Positions 1 through 4,488 of a stretch of 6,199 nucleotides of DNA are shown here, one piece after another. Origin of the DNA: Candidatus Zixiibacteriota bacterium (GTDB taxonomy: Bacteria; Zixibacteria; MSB-5A5; GN15; PGXB01); the NCBI GenBank assembly GCA_003641425.1, contig QNAH01000174.1:1-6199 (forward strand). The letters are read 5' to 3'. Below the pieces are notes generated by a model. That model was not told where the DNA came from and searched no databases. It saw only the letters and a program-made list of their open reading frames with translations. Position 1 is the first letter of the stretch. Every line of letters begins with the position of its first letter. The position numbers and the translations under genes were made by a program.

Positions 1-212
1 TGACCTCAGGCGCCGAAGGACTTGATATTATCAAAAAACTGATCGATCGGGCCCCCGATTTTCTAAATGAAAAGGGACAGTTGATGTTTGAGATAGGCTA
101 TGATCAACCGGGAAAAATCGCCGAATTAACCGAATCCGATAGTCGGTATAATTCATTGACAATCATTAAGGACCTTAACGATATCGATAGGGTGGTGATT
201 TTAAGCGTATGA
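1..212 (+). CDS. prmC: Release factor glutamine methyltransferase PrmC/HemK, C-terminal 69 residues (5' truncated)
   Basis: The window opens inside this gene; the first whole codon is at base 3 and TGA is at 210-212. PrmC uses S-adenosylmethionine to N5-methylate the glutamine of the GGQ motif in release factors RF1 and RF2, in the cytoplasm. The visible part matches the end of the Rossmann methyltransferase domain: EGLDIIKKLIDRAPDFL (helix), then GQLMFEIGYDQ (the late strand with the family's typical E-x-G-x-x-Q pattern), and a final KDLNDIDRVVIL, which is the usual closing strand (KDL.G.DRVV). The catalytic NPPY motif would lie upstream of the window and cannot be checked. The stop overlaps the nth start by 4 nt (ATGA), implying translational coupling. 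The identification is by recall of family motifs on a short tail, but the pattern is distinctive. Confidence 0.87.
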   Translation, partial: TSGAEGLDIIKKLIDRAPDFLNEKGQLMFEIGYDQPGKIAELTESDSRYNSLTIIKDLNDIDRVVILSV

Positions 213-841
213 CATCGGATCGTGTTAAAAAAATTGTCGCATTGCTGAAAAAAGAATATCCCGGAGCTGACTGCACCCTTGATTTCAAATCGCCGCATCA
301 ATTGCTTGTTTCTACCATACTCTCGGCCCAGTGCACCGATGAGCGAGTCAATATCGTTACCAAGGACCTGTTCAAAAAATACAAAAAAACGCGCGATTAT
401 GCCGACGTGGATATTATGGAACTCGAAAATGACATCCGTTCGACCGGCTTTTTCAAAAACAAAGCTAAATCAATCAAAGAATCGGCTGGCATGATCGTGA
501 ATCACTATAAGGGACGGATGCCGGACACGATGGATGAACTGGTCAAACTCCCGGGGGTCGGGAGAAAAACCGCCTCGGTCATACTGGGAACAGCTTTTAA
601 TAAAGCTGAGGGAATCGTTGTCGATACTCATGTCGGCCGTCTGTCACAGAGACTTGGCTTAACAAAAAACAAGGACGCCATCAAAATCGAAAAAAATCTG
701 ATGAAAATCATCCCCAAAAAAGACTGGATCATCCTGTCCCATCTGCTGATATCGCACGGGCGGGCAGTCTGCAGAGCCCGCAAACCGGACTGCGACAGAT
801 GCGCCCTGGCCCGATTATGCCCCTCAGCGGGTAATTTTTAA
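209..841 (+). CDS. nth: Endonuclease III (DNA glycosylase/AP lyase, 4Fe-4S)
   Basis: A base-excision repair enzyme that removes oxidised pyrimidines from DNA and cleaves the abasic strand by beta-elimination. It has 210 residues, the usual family length. The helix-hairpin-helix motif is LPGVGRKTA (about 114-122) with the catalytic lysine K120, and the catalytic aspartate is D139 in VVDTHVGR. The iron-sulfur cluster ligands are C188, C195, C198 and C204, with the exact family spacing C-x6-C-x2-C-x5-C. The early motif LLVSTILSAQCTDERVN (about 32-48), including Q41, is also conserved. All key residues are present, so the enzyme should be active. The ATG overlaps the prmC stop as ATGA and has no clear Shine-Dalgarno, so initiation probably relies on ribosomes finishing prmC. 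The first residues (MTSDRVKKIVALLKKEYPGA) align with the start of known Nth proteins, which supports this start. Confidence 0.97.
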   Translation: MTSDRVKKIVALLKKEYPGADCTLDFKSPHQLLVSTILSAQCTDERVNIVTKDLFKKYKKTRDYADVDIMELENDIRSTGFFKNKAKSIKESAGMIVNHYKGRMPDTMDELVKLPGVGRKTASVILGTAFNKAEGIVVDTHVGRLSQRLGLTKNKDAIKIEKNLMKIIPKKDWIILSHLLISHGRAVCRARKPDCDRCALARLCPSAGNF

Positions 842-873
842 CACTTGGCTAATCAAAATTTAAGCCGACATAG

Positions 874-879
874 TATAAT
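874..879 (+). promoter_or_regulatory. Possible -10 element (TATAAT) directly before the DUF2953 gene
   Basis: A perfect TATAAT hexamer ends 2 nt before the ATGATG start. No convincing -35 lies 16-18 bp upstream; the nearest, TTGGCT at 845-850, is 23 bp away. If used, transcription would begin at or just inside the start codons, giving a leaderless or nearly leaderless mRNA. The spacer is AT-rich, so chance occurrence is quite possible. Confidence 0.25.
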
Positions 880-881
880 AT

Positions 882-1520
882 ATGATGACCCTGACAATAA
901 TCATCGCGGCTCTCGTTGTTCTTGGCTTCCTCCTTCTGGCGGCGTCGATAAGAATTCGAGGTGTTTTTGATCAGTCGGAAAAAACTGTTCACGCATCTTA
1001 TATGTTTGTTGGATCGCTGTTCAGCTTCCCCGAAAAAAGAGTCTTCATCTCGATTGCGGGAATCAGTCTTTTCAGCTTCCCGATAAAGTCAAAGAAAAAG
1101 AAGGAATCCGAATCTGAAATCGAAAAAAAGGCTGAAAAGGAAAGGCCTCCAAAAAAGAAAAAACGGTTCAGGTTTTCTGATCTTAATATCGGACATCTGA
1201 AAATGGCCAAAGAATTAATCGGTGGAACAAAAATAAGGGAGCTGGCTATAAAAATTAGAGGTGGTTTTACCGAACCCTTTTATACAGGCAAAATGTACGG
1301 CTATTATTGGGCCGCAAAAGGAATGTATCCGAAATTGATGTCTCATATTGATTTTAAGCCCGATTTTTCCTCGGGAACACTGATATTCGAAGGAAAAGGG
1401 CTTGTCACCTTGCGGATGTTTTATATATTTAGATTTGTCTGCTGTTTACTGTACGACAAACTAAAACAGAACTTTTTGAAAAAATCTTCTATAGAAAAGA
1501 AAGGAATAGATCATGGCTGA
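882..1520 (+). CDS. DUF2953 (YtfI-like) membrane-anchored protein
   Basis: A protein of 212 residues and unknown biochemical function. A single hydrophobic segment at about residues 4-22 predicts an N-terminal membrane anchor. A lysine/glutamate-rich, probably disordered linker spans about 69-96. The C-terminal part carries the features I associate with DUF2953: GGFTEPFYTGKMYGYYWAAKG, then IDFKPDF...GTLIFEGKG, and a closing basic-hydrophobic helix (LRMFYIFRFVCCLLYDKLK). In Bacillus the DUF2953 protein YtfI is encoded beside YtfJ; here the next gene is a YtfJ/GerW homologue overlapping by 8 nt, which supports the assignment. An in-frame TAA at 876-878 means the start must be ATG 882 or the adjacent ATG 885; no Shine-Dalgarno is visible. 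The codons are more A/T-rich than in its neighbours, mainly from the AAA/GAA linker. The family call is likely; the role (envelope-associated, acting with the GerW partner) is inferred. Confidence 0.72.
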   Translation: MMTLTIIIAALVVLGFLLLAASIRIRGVFDQSEKTVHASYMFVGSLFSFPEKRVFISIAGISLFSFPIKSKKKKESESEIEKKAEKERPPKKKKRFRFSDLNIGHLKMAKELIGGTKIRELAIKIRGGFTEPFYTGKMYGYYWAAKGMYPKLMSHIDFKPDFSSGTLIFEGKGLVTLRMFYIFRFVCCLLYDKLKQNFLKKSSIEKKGIDHG

Positions 1521-1968
1521 AAATAACAAGGTCTCCGAAATCCTGAAAGATATTGTCGGAGAACTCAAGGATATGGCCAGTTCCCAGACCGTTATCGGCG
1601 AGCCGATTACAGTCGGCGAAAAAACCGTCATCCCGGTAGTTAAAATTTCCGTCGGATTCGGCGCCGGCGGCGGCCAGGGCGAGGCCCCTGAAAAAGGGGG
1701 CGGATTCGCCGGCGGTGGTGGTGGTGCGGCCAGAATCGAACCGTCGGCCTTTATCATCATGGACGCCGAGCGGGTCCAGTTGCTCTCGGCCAAACCGGGC
1801 AAACTTGATGCGCTGGTTGATGCTGTTCCCGGCCTGTTTAACAAGCTTAAAGACATGCGCGACAAGATGAAAAAGGAAAAGGACGAAAAGTCGGATACCG
1901 GCGAAAGCAAGCCGTCCGATGATAATCCGCCCGGAGAAAATCCGTCGGAAAATAATCCCGGCTATTGA
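1513..1968 (+). CDS. GerW/YtfJ-family protein (Spore_YtfJ domain)
   Basis: A protein of 151 residues. After an N-terminal helix (about 5-22) comes the family core TVIGEPITVGEKTVIPVVKISVGFGAGGG (about 26-54, given here as the joined motifs VIGEPI, TVIPVVK and GFGAGGG). A glycine-rich loop (about 61-72) follows, then the strand IEPSAFIIMDAERVQLL (about 75-91) typical of Spore_YtfJ. The last 30 or so residues are charged, Pro/Asn/Glu-rich and probably disordered. In Bacillus, GerW (YtfJ) is needed for germination of spores; homologues occur in many non-spore-formers with no known job. ATG 1513 sits inside the end of the DUF2953 gene (ATGGCTGA overlap) with AAGGA at 1501-1505 as a Shine-Dalgarno 7 nt upstream. 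It has no signal peptide and is probably cytoplasmic, perhaps docking on its membrane-bound neighbour (inference). Confidence 0.85.
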   Translation: MAENNKVSEILKDIVGELKDMASSQTVIGEPITVGEKTVIPVVKISVGFGAGGGQGEAPEKGGGFAGGGGGAARIEPSAFIIMDAERVQLLSAKPGKLDALVDAVPGLFNKLKDMRDKMKKEKDEKSDTGESKPSDDNPPGENPSENNPGY

Positions 1969-1986
1969 TTTACACCGGATTTACAC
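1967..1986 (+). repeat. Two tandem copies of GATTTACAC (11-bp period)
   Basis: Identical 9-mers start at 1967 and 1978, separated by CG, giving an 11-bp period. The first begins on the last two bases of the GerW gene stop codon. They lie between that stop and the terminator. The unit resembles short intergenic 'GGATTTACAC' tandem repeats that I recall from other bacterial genomes, but two copies alone could be chance. Confidence 0.4.
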
Positions 1987-1993
1987 GAATTTC

Positions 1994-2023
1994 AGCCGCA
2001 GACAGACGCCTGCGGCTTTTTTT
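1994..2023 (+). terminator. Intrinsic terminator of the prmC-nth-DUF2953-GerW unit
   Basis: A perfect 8-bp GC-rich stem, AGCCGCAG (1994-2001) with CTGCGGCT (2010-2017), and an 8-nt loop. A run of seven T (2017-2023) follows. It starts 26 nt after the GerW stop codon and cleanly ends this unit. Confidence 0.9.
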
Positions 2024-2028
2024 ATCGC

Positions 2029-2042
2029 CGATAATATTATCG
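2029..2042. repeat. Perfect 14-bp AT-rich palindrome
   Basis: CGATAATATTATCG is its own reverse complement. It lies just downstream of the terminator and about 90 nt before the zinc-ribbon gene, and is followed by TA and a run of seven T. It could be an operator for a dimeric regulator, or a weak second terminator-like hairpin (5-bp stem, 4-nt loop). Which of these is right cannot be told from the sequence. Confidence 0.4.
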
Positions 2043-2117
2043 TATTTTTTTACCCCTCAAGGTTAAGCTTTCTTATTTATAACCGAATGATAAATATAAA
2101 GATAGAATTTCCCATGT

Positions 2118-2122
2118 GGAGG
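2118..2122 (+). promoter_or_regulatory. Strong Shine-Dalgarno of the zinc-ribbon gene
   Basis: GGAGG lies 7 nt upstream of ATG 2130. It is one of the strongest ribosome-binding sites in the window. It selects this start and argues that the small reading frame is a real, well-translated gene. Confidence 0.8.
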
Positions 2123-2129
2123 GTGTCCT

Positions 2130-2390
2130 ATGCCCACATCGATATGCAAGGCCTGCGCCAGGCTTATGAAAGAAAAAGAGGATTTCCCGCGCGGAAATTT
2201 CGACAGCGATTATTGCGCCAGTTGCGTCGACCATAAAGGCAACCTTAAACCGCGCGATATTATCCGCGTCAATATGATCCGCTACCGGGTCAACAATACC
2301 GGCGTCAGCGAAGAAGAGGCGGCTGAAATCGTCGATAACCTGATGCGCTCACTCCCGGCCTGGAACAAACCCAAAACCCCCACGACCTGA
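2130..2390 (+). CDS. Small zinc-ribbon protein (putative zinc ribbon domain, PF12674-like)
   Basis: A protein of 86 residues. Two CxxC knuckles, C6-KA-C9 and C29-AS-C32, should bind one zinc ion. The layout C-x2-C-x-L-M-x4-D-F-x(8)-D-Y-C-x2-C-x5-G-x-L matches the 'putative zinc ribbon' family, in which the ribbon is followed by a short acidic-helical tail. Here that tail (about 42-78) carries SEEEAAEIVDNLMRSLPAW, close to the usual 'MSEEEA...LPxLxRW' ending. No enzymatic motif, signal peptide or membrane segment is seen. The molecular role of the family is not established; nucleic-acid or protein binding is possible. The gene stands alone between two intrinsic terminators, so it is probably transcribed from its own promoter in the AT-rich spacer before it. 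The larger overlapping frame across 1919-2236 runs through a terminator and is not a gene. Confidence 0.8.
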   Translation: MPTSICKACARLMKEKEDFPRGNFDSDYCASCVDHKGNLKPRDIIRVNMIRYRVNNTGVSEEEAAEIVDNLMRSLPAWNKPKTPTT

Positions 2391-2415
2391 AATCAGAGAG
2401 AATTAGGCAAAAATT

Positions 2416-2444
2416 AAAGGGCGTATTCACCACGCCCTTTTTTT
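2416..2444 (+). terminator. Intrinsic terminator of the zinc-ribbon gene
   Basis: The GC core GGGCGT (2419-2424) pairs with ACGCCC (2432-2437) and extends by three A-T pairs to 9 bp, with a 7-nt loop (2425-2431). Seven T (2438-2444) follow. The A-rich left flank gives a broken T tract on the opposite strand, so weak two-way action is conceivable. Its last 15 bases are identical to those of the terminator after the rng gene. Confidence 0.9.
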
Positions 2445-2548
2445 ATGTTTTCCAAATACATCAAATTTATAAAAGCCCGGGGGGGGCGGAGGATCAGAGT
2501 CCTGGAACCATCTGTCAAATCACCTGTTATAGTCATTGAATAAAAGTG

Positions 2549-2576
2549 TTGCTCAAAAAAGTGGATATTGTATATT
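2549..2576 (+). promoter_or_regulatory. Candidate promoter for the yajC operon
   Basis: TTGCTC (2549-2554) and TATATT (2571-2576) are separated by 16 bp. The -10 matches the sigma-70 consensus at five of six positions, the -35 at only three. Transcription would start near 2583, giving a leader of about 60 nt. The -35 overlaps the left arm of the long inverted repeat, so a regulator binding the repeat could affect it (inference). Confidence 0.3.
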
Positions 2577-2632
2577 GTGGGCTGTAAAATTTCCCTGTTC
2601 AGATTTTGAGCAGGCTGTCGATAATAAAATTT

Positions 2633-2638
2633 AAGGAG
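2633..2638 (+). promoter_or_regulatory. Shine-Dalgarno deciding the TTG start of yajC
   Basis: AAGGAG lies 6 nt upstream of TTG 2645, and an in-frame TAA at 2639-2641 excludes any earlier start. The in-frame ATG at 2669 has no such site, so the UUG start is preferred. Confidence 0.8.
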
Positions 2639-2644
2639 TAAAAG

Positions 2645-2962
2645 TTGAATAACTTTTTACTGTTATTTATGTCCAGCCCCGACGCCTCGCAGGGCGGGGG
2701 GTCATTTCTTGCGACCTGGGGTATTTTAATCCCGCTGTTTTTGATAATGTATTTATTGCTTATCAGACCCCAGCGCAAAAGGCAAAAGGAGCATGAAAAA
2801 CTGCTCACCGAACTGAAAAAAGGCGATAGAGTGGTGACCAACAGCGGCATGTTCGGCACTATCTTCGCCATCTACGACGACAAAAACAAAGTCGTCCTGA
2901 AAATTACCGATGATATAAAAGTCGAATTTTTAAAATCCTCCATAGCGGGTAAGGTGGATTAG
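2645..2962 (+). CDS. yajC: Sec translocon accessory subunit YajC
   Basis: A 105-residue inner-membrane protein that associates with SecDF and the SecYEG channel during protein export. After a short N-terminal stretch with a Gly-rich segment (about 17-20), one membrane helix spans about residues 22-40 (FLATWGILIPLFLIMYLLL). It is followed by the diagnostic RPQRKRQKEHEKLL (41-54), the usual basic cytoplasmic start after the helix. Next comes LKKGDRVVTNSGMFGTI (58-73 region), where the family normally reads KGD.VVT.GG..G.V. The rest is the small cytoplasmic beta domain (VVLKITDDIKVEFLKSSI). Length fits the family. In many genomes yajC sits with tgt and secDF; here it leads an operon with def, fmt and rng, 17 nt before def, and secD is not in the window. 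Start is TTG with a good Shine-Dalgarno. Confidence 0.95.
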   Translation: MNNFLLLFMSSPDASQGGGSFLATWGILIPLFLIMYLLLIRPQRKRQKEHEKLLTELKKGDRVVTNSGMFGTIFAIYDDKNKVVLKITDDIKVEFLKSSIAGKVD

Positions 2963-2968
2963 GAATTT

Positions 2969-2974
2969 AAGGAG
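2969..2974 (+). promoter_or_regulatory. Shine-Dalgarno deciding the GTG start of def
   Basis: AAGGAG lies 5 nt upstream of GTG 2980, and an in-frame TAA at 2968-2970 rules out an earlier start. It is the same core as the yajC site, so the two genes probably load ribosomes with similar efficiency. Confidence 0.8.
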
Positions 2975-2979
2975 TTTTT

Positions 2980-3498
2980 GTGGCAGTCAAGCCGATAGTT
3001 ATTTACGGCGACCCGGTATTGAGACGGAAAGCTGATGAAATTGCCGAAATCGACCGGGAAACAAAAATTTTGGTGGACGATTTGATCGCCACCCTGAAAA
3101 ATGCCGGAGGTTTGGGCCTCGCGGCGCCTCAGATAGGTGTATCCAAAAAAGTTTTTATAATCGATTTATCATCGATTGATCTAACAGAATCCATTAAGGT
3201 ATTTATTAATCCAAGGATTATATATTCCTCCGAAAACGAGGTCGTGATAGAAGAGGGTTGCCTATCTTTCCCGGGCATATTCCAGAGAATACAAAGACCC
3301 GAGAAAGTCAAAGTCACAACCACCGGTCTCGACGGCAAGGAATTTACACTTGAGGTAAGCGGAATGCTGGCGAGAACCATCCAGCATGAAAACGACCATT
3401 TAAACGGCGTGCTTTTTATTGATCATTTTTCACCGTTAACCCGGGCTTTGGTCAAAGGCAAGCTTAATAAACTCAAAAAAATGGCCGCCGCATCCTGA
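2980..3498 (+). CDS. def: Peptide deformylase
   Basis: A cytoplasmic metalloenzyme (usually Fe2+) that removes the formyl group from the N-terminal methionine of nascent proteins at the ribosome exit. It has 172 residues, typical of the family. All three signature motifs are intact: motif I GLGLAAPQ (44-51), motif II EGCLS (92-96), whose C94 is a metal ligand, and motif III QHENDH (135-140), with metal ligands H136 and H140 and catalytic E137. A basic helix ends the protein (ALVKGKLNKLKKM). The start is GTG after an in-frame stop. The gene is followed 32 nt later by fmt, the enzyme that adds the formyl group, the classical def-fmt pairing. Nothing suggests loss of activity. Confidence 0.98.
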   Translation: MAVKPIVIYGDPVLRRKADEIAEIDRETKILVDDLIATLKNAGGLGLAAPQIGVSKKVFIIDLSSIDLTESIKVFINPRIIYSSENEVVIEEGCLSFPGIFQRIQRPEKVKVTTTGLDGKEFTLEVSGMLARTIQHENDHLNGVLFIDHFSPLTRALVKGKLNKLKKMAAAS

Positions 3499-3501
3499 CT
3501 T

Positions 3502-3526
3502 TTTCGGTTTCCTGCCGCAACCGAAA
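3502..3526 (+). promoter_or_regulatory. Hairpin in the def-fmt gap, over the fmt ribosome-binding position
   Basis: TTTCGGTT (3502-3509) and AACCGAAA (3519-3526) form a perfect 8-bp stem with a 9-nt loop. The stem starts 3 nt after the def stop codon and ends 4 nt before the fmt ATG, where a Shine-Dalgarno would normally be; none is present. No T run follows, so it is not an intrinsic terminator. It may couple fmt translation to ribosomes leaving def, or be an mRNA processing site (inference). Confidence 0.5.
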
Positions 3527-3530
3527 TCTA

Positions 3531-4487
3531 ATGAATCTTGTTTTTATGGGAACGCCGGAGATTGCCCGGCGCGCGCTGGAGTATTTATACAATAATACCC
3601 CGCACAAAATCATAGCGGTTGTTACCGGCCCGGATAAACCGGCCGGACGCGGCCGCAAAATGCACCCGACACCGGTCAAAAAAACCGCCAAACAATTCGG
3701 TTTGCCCGTTTTTACGCCCGATTCGCTGGAAGACGATACTTTTATCAAACAAATGCGTGAAATCGGCGCCGATGTTTTCGTCGTTATTGCTTTCCGGATC
3801 CTGCCGGTCAAGCTGTTCAGCATCCCGCCCAAAGGCTCGATCAATCTCCACGGTTCGCTCCTGCCCAAATACCGCGGGGCCGCACCGATCAACTGGGCAA
3901 TTATTAACGGCGAGACCGAAACCGGCCTGACCACCTTTTTCCTCCAGAAAAAGGTCGACACCGGCAATATCATCTATCGGGAGAAAATCAATATCGACCC
4001 GGACGACAACTTCAGCTCTCTCTATGACAAAATGGCTGACCTGTCCGGCCCGGTGATCGAAAAAACACTGGATTTGATCGAATCTGATCAAATCGAACTG
4101 ATTAAACAGGATGACTCTCTGGCCACCCCGGCGCCGAAGATATCCCCGTTTGACTGCCTTATCGACTGGGGTTTCCCGGTCAAAAACGTGGTCAATTTCA
4201 TTCGGGGTATGTCCGCCGTTCCCGGTGCCTTCACTTATTTCAGGGGTAAAAAAGTGAAAGTTTTCCGGGTCAAAAATTCCGGAATGAATCTTTCCGAGAA
4301 ATTACGGCCGGGACAGATCATACCTGACAAACATAAATTGCTGATTGCCGTCGCCGATGGGGCGGTCGAAGTAGAAGAACTGCTGCCCGAAGGAAAAACC
4401 AAAATGACCGGCAATCAATTCTTGCAAGGCTATAAACCGGCCGACAAAGAAATTTTTGGCGAAATGCCGAAAGGGGTTAAAAATTAA
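3531..4487 (+). CDS. fmt: Methionyl-tRNA formyltransferase
   Basis: Transfers a formyl group from 10-formyltetrahydrofolate to the amino group of initiator Met-tRNA in the cytoplasm, enabling normal bacterial translation initiation. It has 318 residues, the usual length. The N-terminal formyltransferase fold starts with MNLVFMGTPEIARRAL; the initiator-tRNA binding loop is GPDKPAGRGRKMHPTPVK (33-50). The catalytic residues are N105 and H107 in SINLHGSLLPKYRGAAPINW (103-122) and D143 in KKVDTGNII. A C-terminal OB-fold domain follows from about residue 207 (DWGFPVKNVVNFIRGMSAVPGAF, then KVKVFRV and GAVEVEELLPEGKTKM). The start fits family N-termini, yet it lacks a Shine-Dalgarno and lies just behind a hairpin. 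The gene ends 1 nt before the rng ATG, so the two are tightly linked. Confidence 0.98.
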   Translation: MNLVFMGTPEIARRALEYLYNNTPHKIIAVVTGPDKPAGRGRKMHPTPVKKTAKQFGLPVFTPDSLEDDTFIKQMREIGADVFVVIAFRILPVKLFSIPPKGSINLHGSLLPKYRGAAPINWAIINGETETGLTTFFLQKKVDTGNIIYREKINIDPDDNFSSLYDKMADLSGPVIEKTLDLIESDQIELIKQDDSLATPAPKISPFDCLIDWGFPVKNVVNFIRGMSAVPGAFTYFRGKKVKVFRVKNSGMNLSEKLRPGQIIPDKHKLLIAVADGAVEVEELLPEGKTKMTGNQFLQGYKPADKEIFGEMPKGVKN

Positions 4488-4488
4488 A

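Larger units (their letters stand above)
2445..2644. other. Non-coding leader region before yajC
   Basis: This is a 200-nt spacer without a convincing gene. It contains CCC followed by eight G (2476-2486), a small AGGA/TCCT inverted repeat (2490-2493 with 2500-2503, loop of six), and a 9-bp inverted repeat TGCTCAAAA (2550-2558) with TTTTGAGCA (2604-2612) across a 45-nt gap. It presumably holds the promoter of the yajC-def-fmt-rng operon. I could not match it to a known riboswitch, 6S, SRP, RNase P or tmRNA signature. Confidence 0.5.

Noticed and set aside
842..881. Hairpin TTGGCT/AGCCGA after nth as a terminator
   Set aside because: The stem is only 6 bp with a wobble and a 12-nt loop, and no T run follows, so read-through into the DUF2953 gene is more likely.
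1461..1910. Minus-strand frame opposite the GerW gene, with a proline-rich translation
   Set aside because: The proline run is the reverse complement of the glycine-rich loop of the real + strand protein.
1919..2236. Plus-strand frame of 105 codons between the GerW and zinc-ribbon genes
   Set aside because: It overlaps the GerW tail, runs through an intrinsic terminator and the palindrome, and overlaps the zinc-ribbon gene in another frame.
2475..2520. tRNA-like or 6S/SRP-like RNA in the GC-rich patch before yajC
   Set aside because: The minus strand has an AGGACTCTGATCC stretch that recalls an anticodon arm, but there is no matching acceptor stem, D arm or T arm. No 6S or SRP signature could be followed.
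2445..2543. A 32-codon frame starting MFSKYIKFIK in the yajC leader
   Set aside because: Its ATG begins at the first base after the terminator T tract, there is no Shine-Dalgarno, and the frame passes through the G8 run. No support beyond openness.
3473..4091. Two overlapping minus-strand frames opposite fmt
   Set aside because: Both are antisense to fmt, whose own motifs are complete, and neither translation resembles a protein family.
4456..4488. Upstream TTG start for rng adding 11 residues
   Set aside because: The added residues (MAKCRKGLKIK) are the fmt tail read in another frame and do not resemble an RNase G N-terminus. ATG 4489 has AAGGGG upstream and fits the family start.
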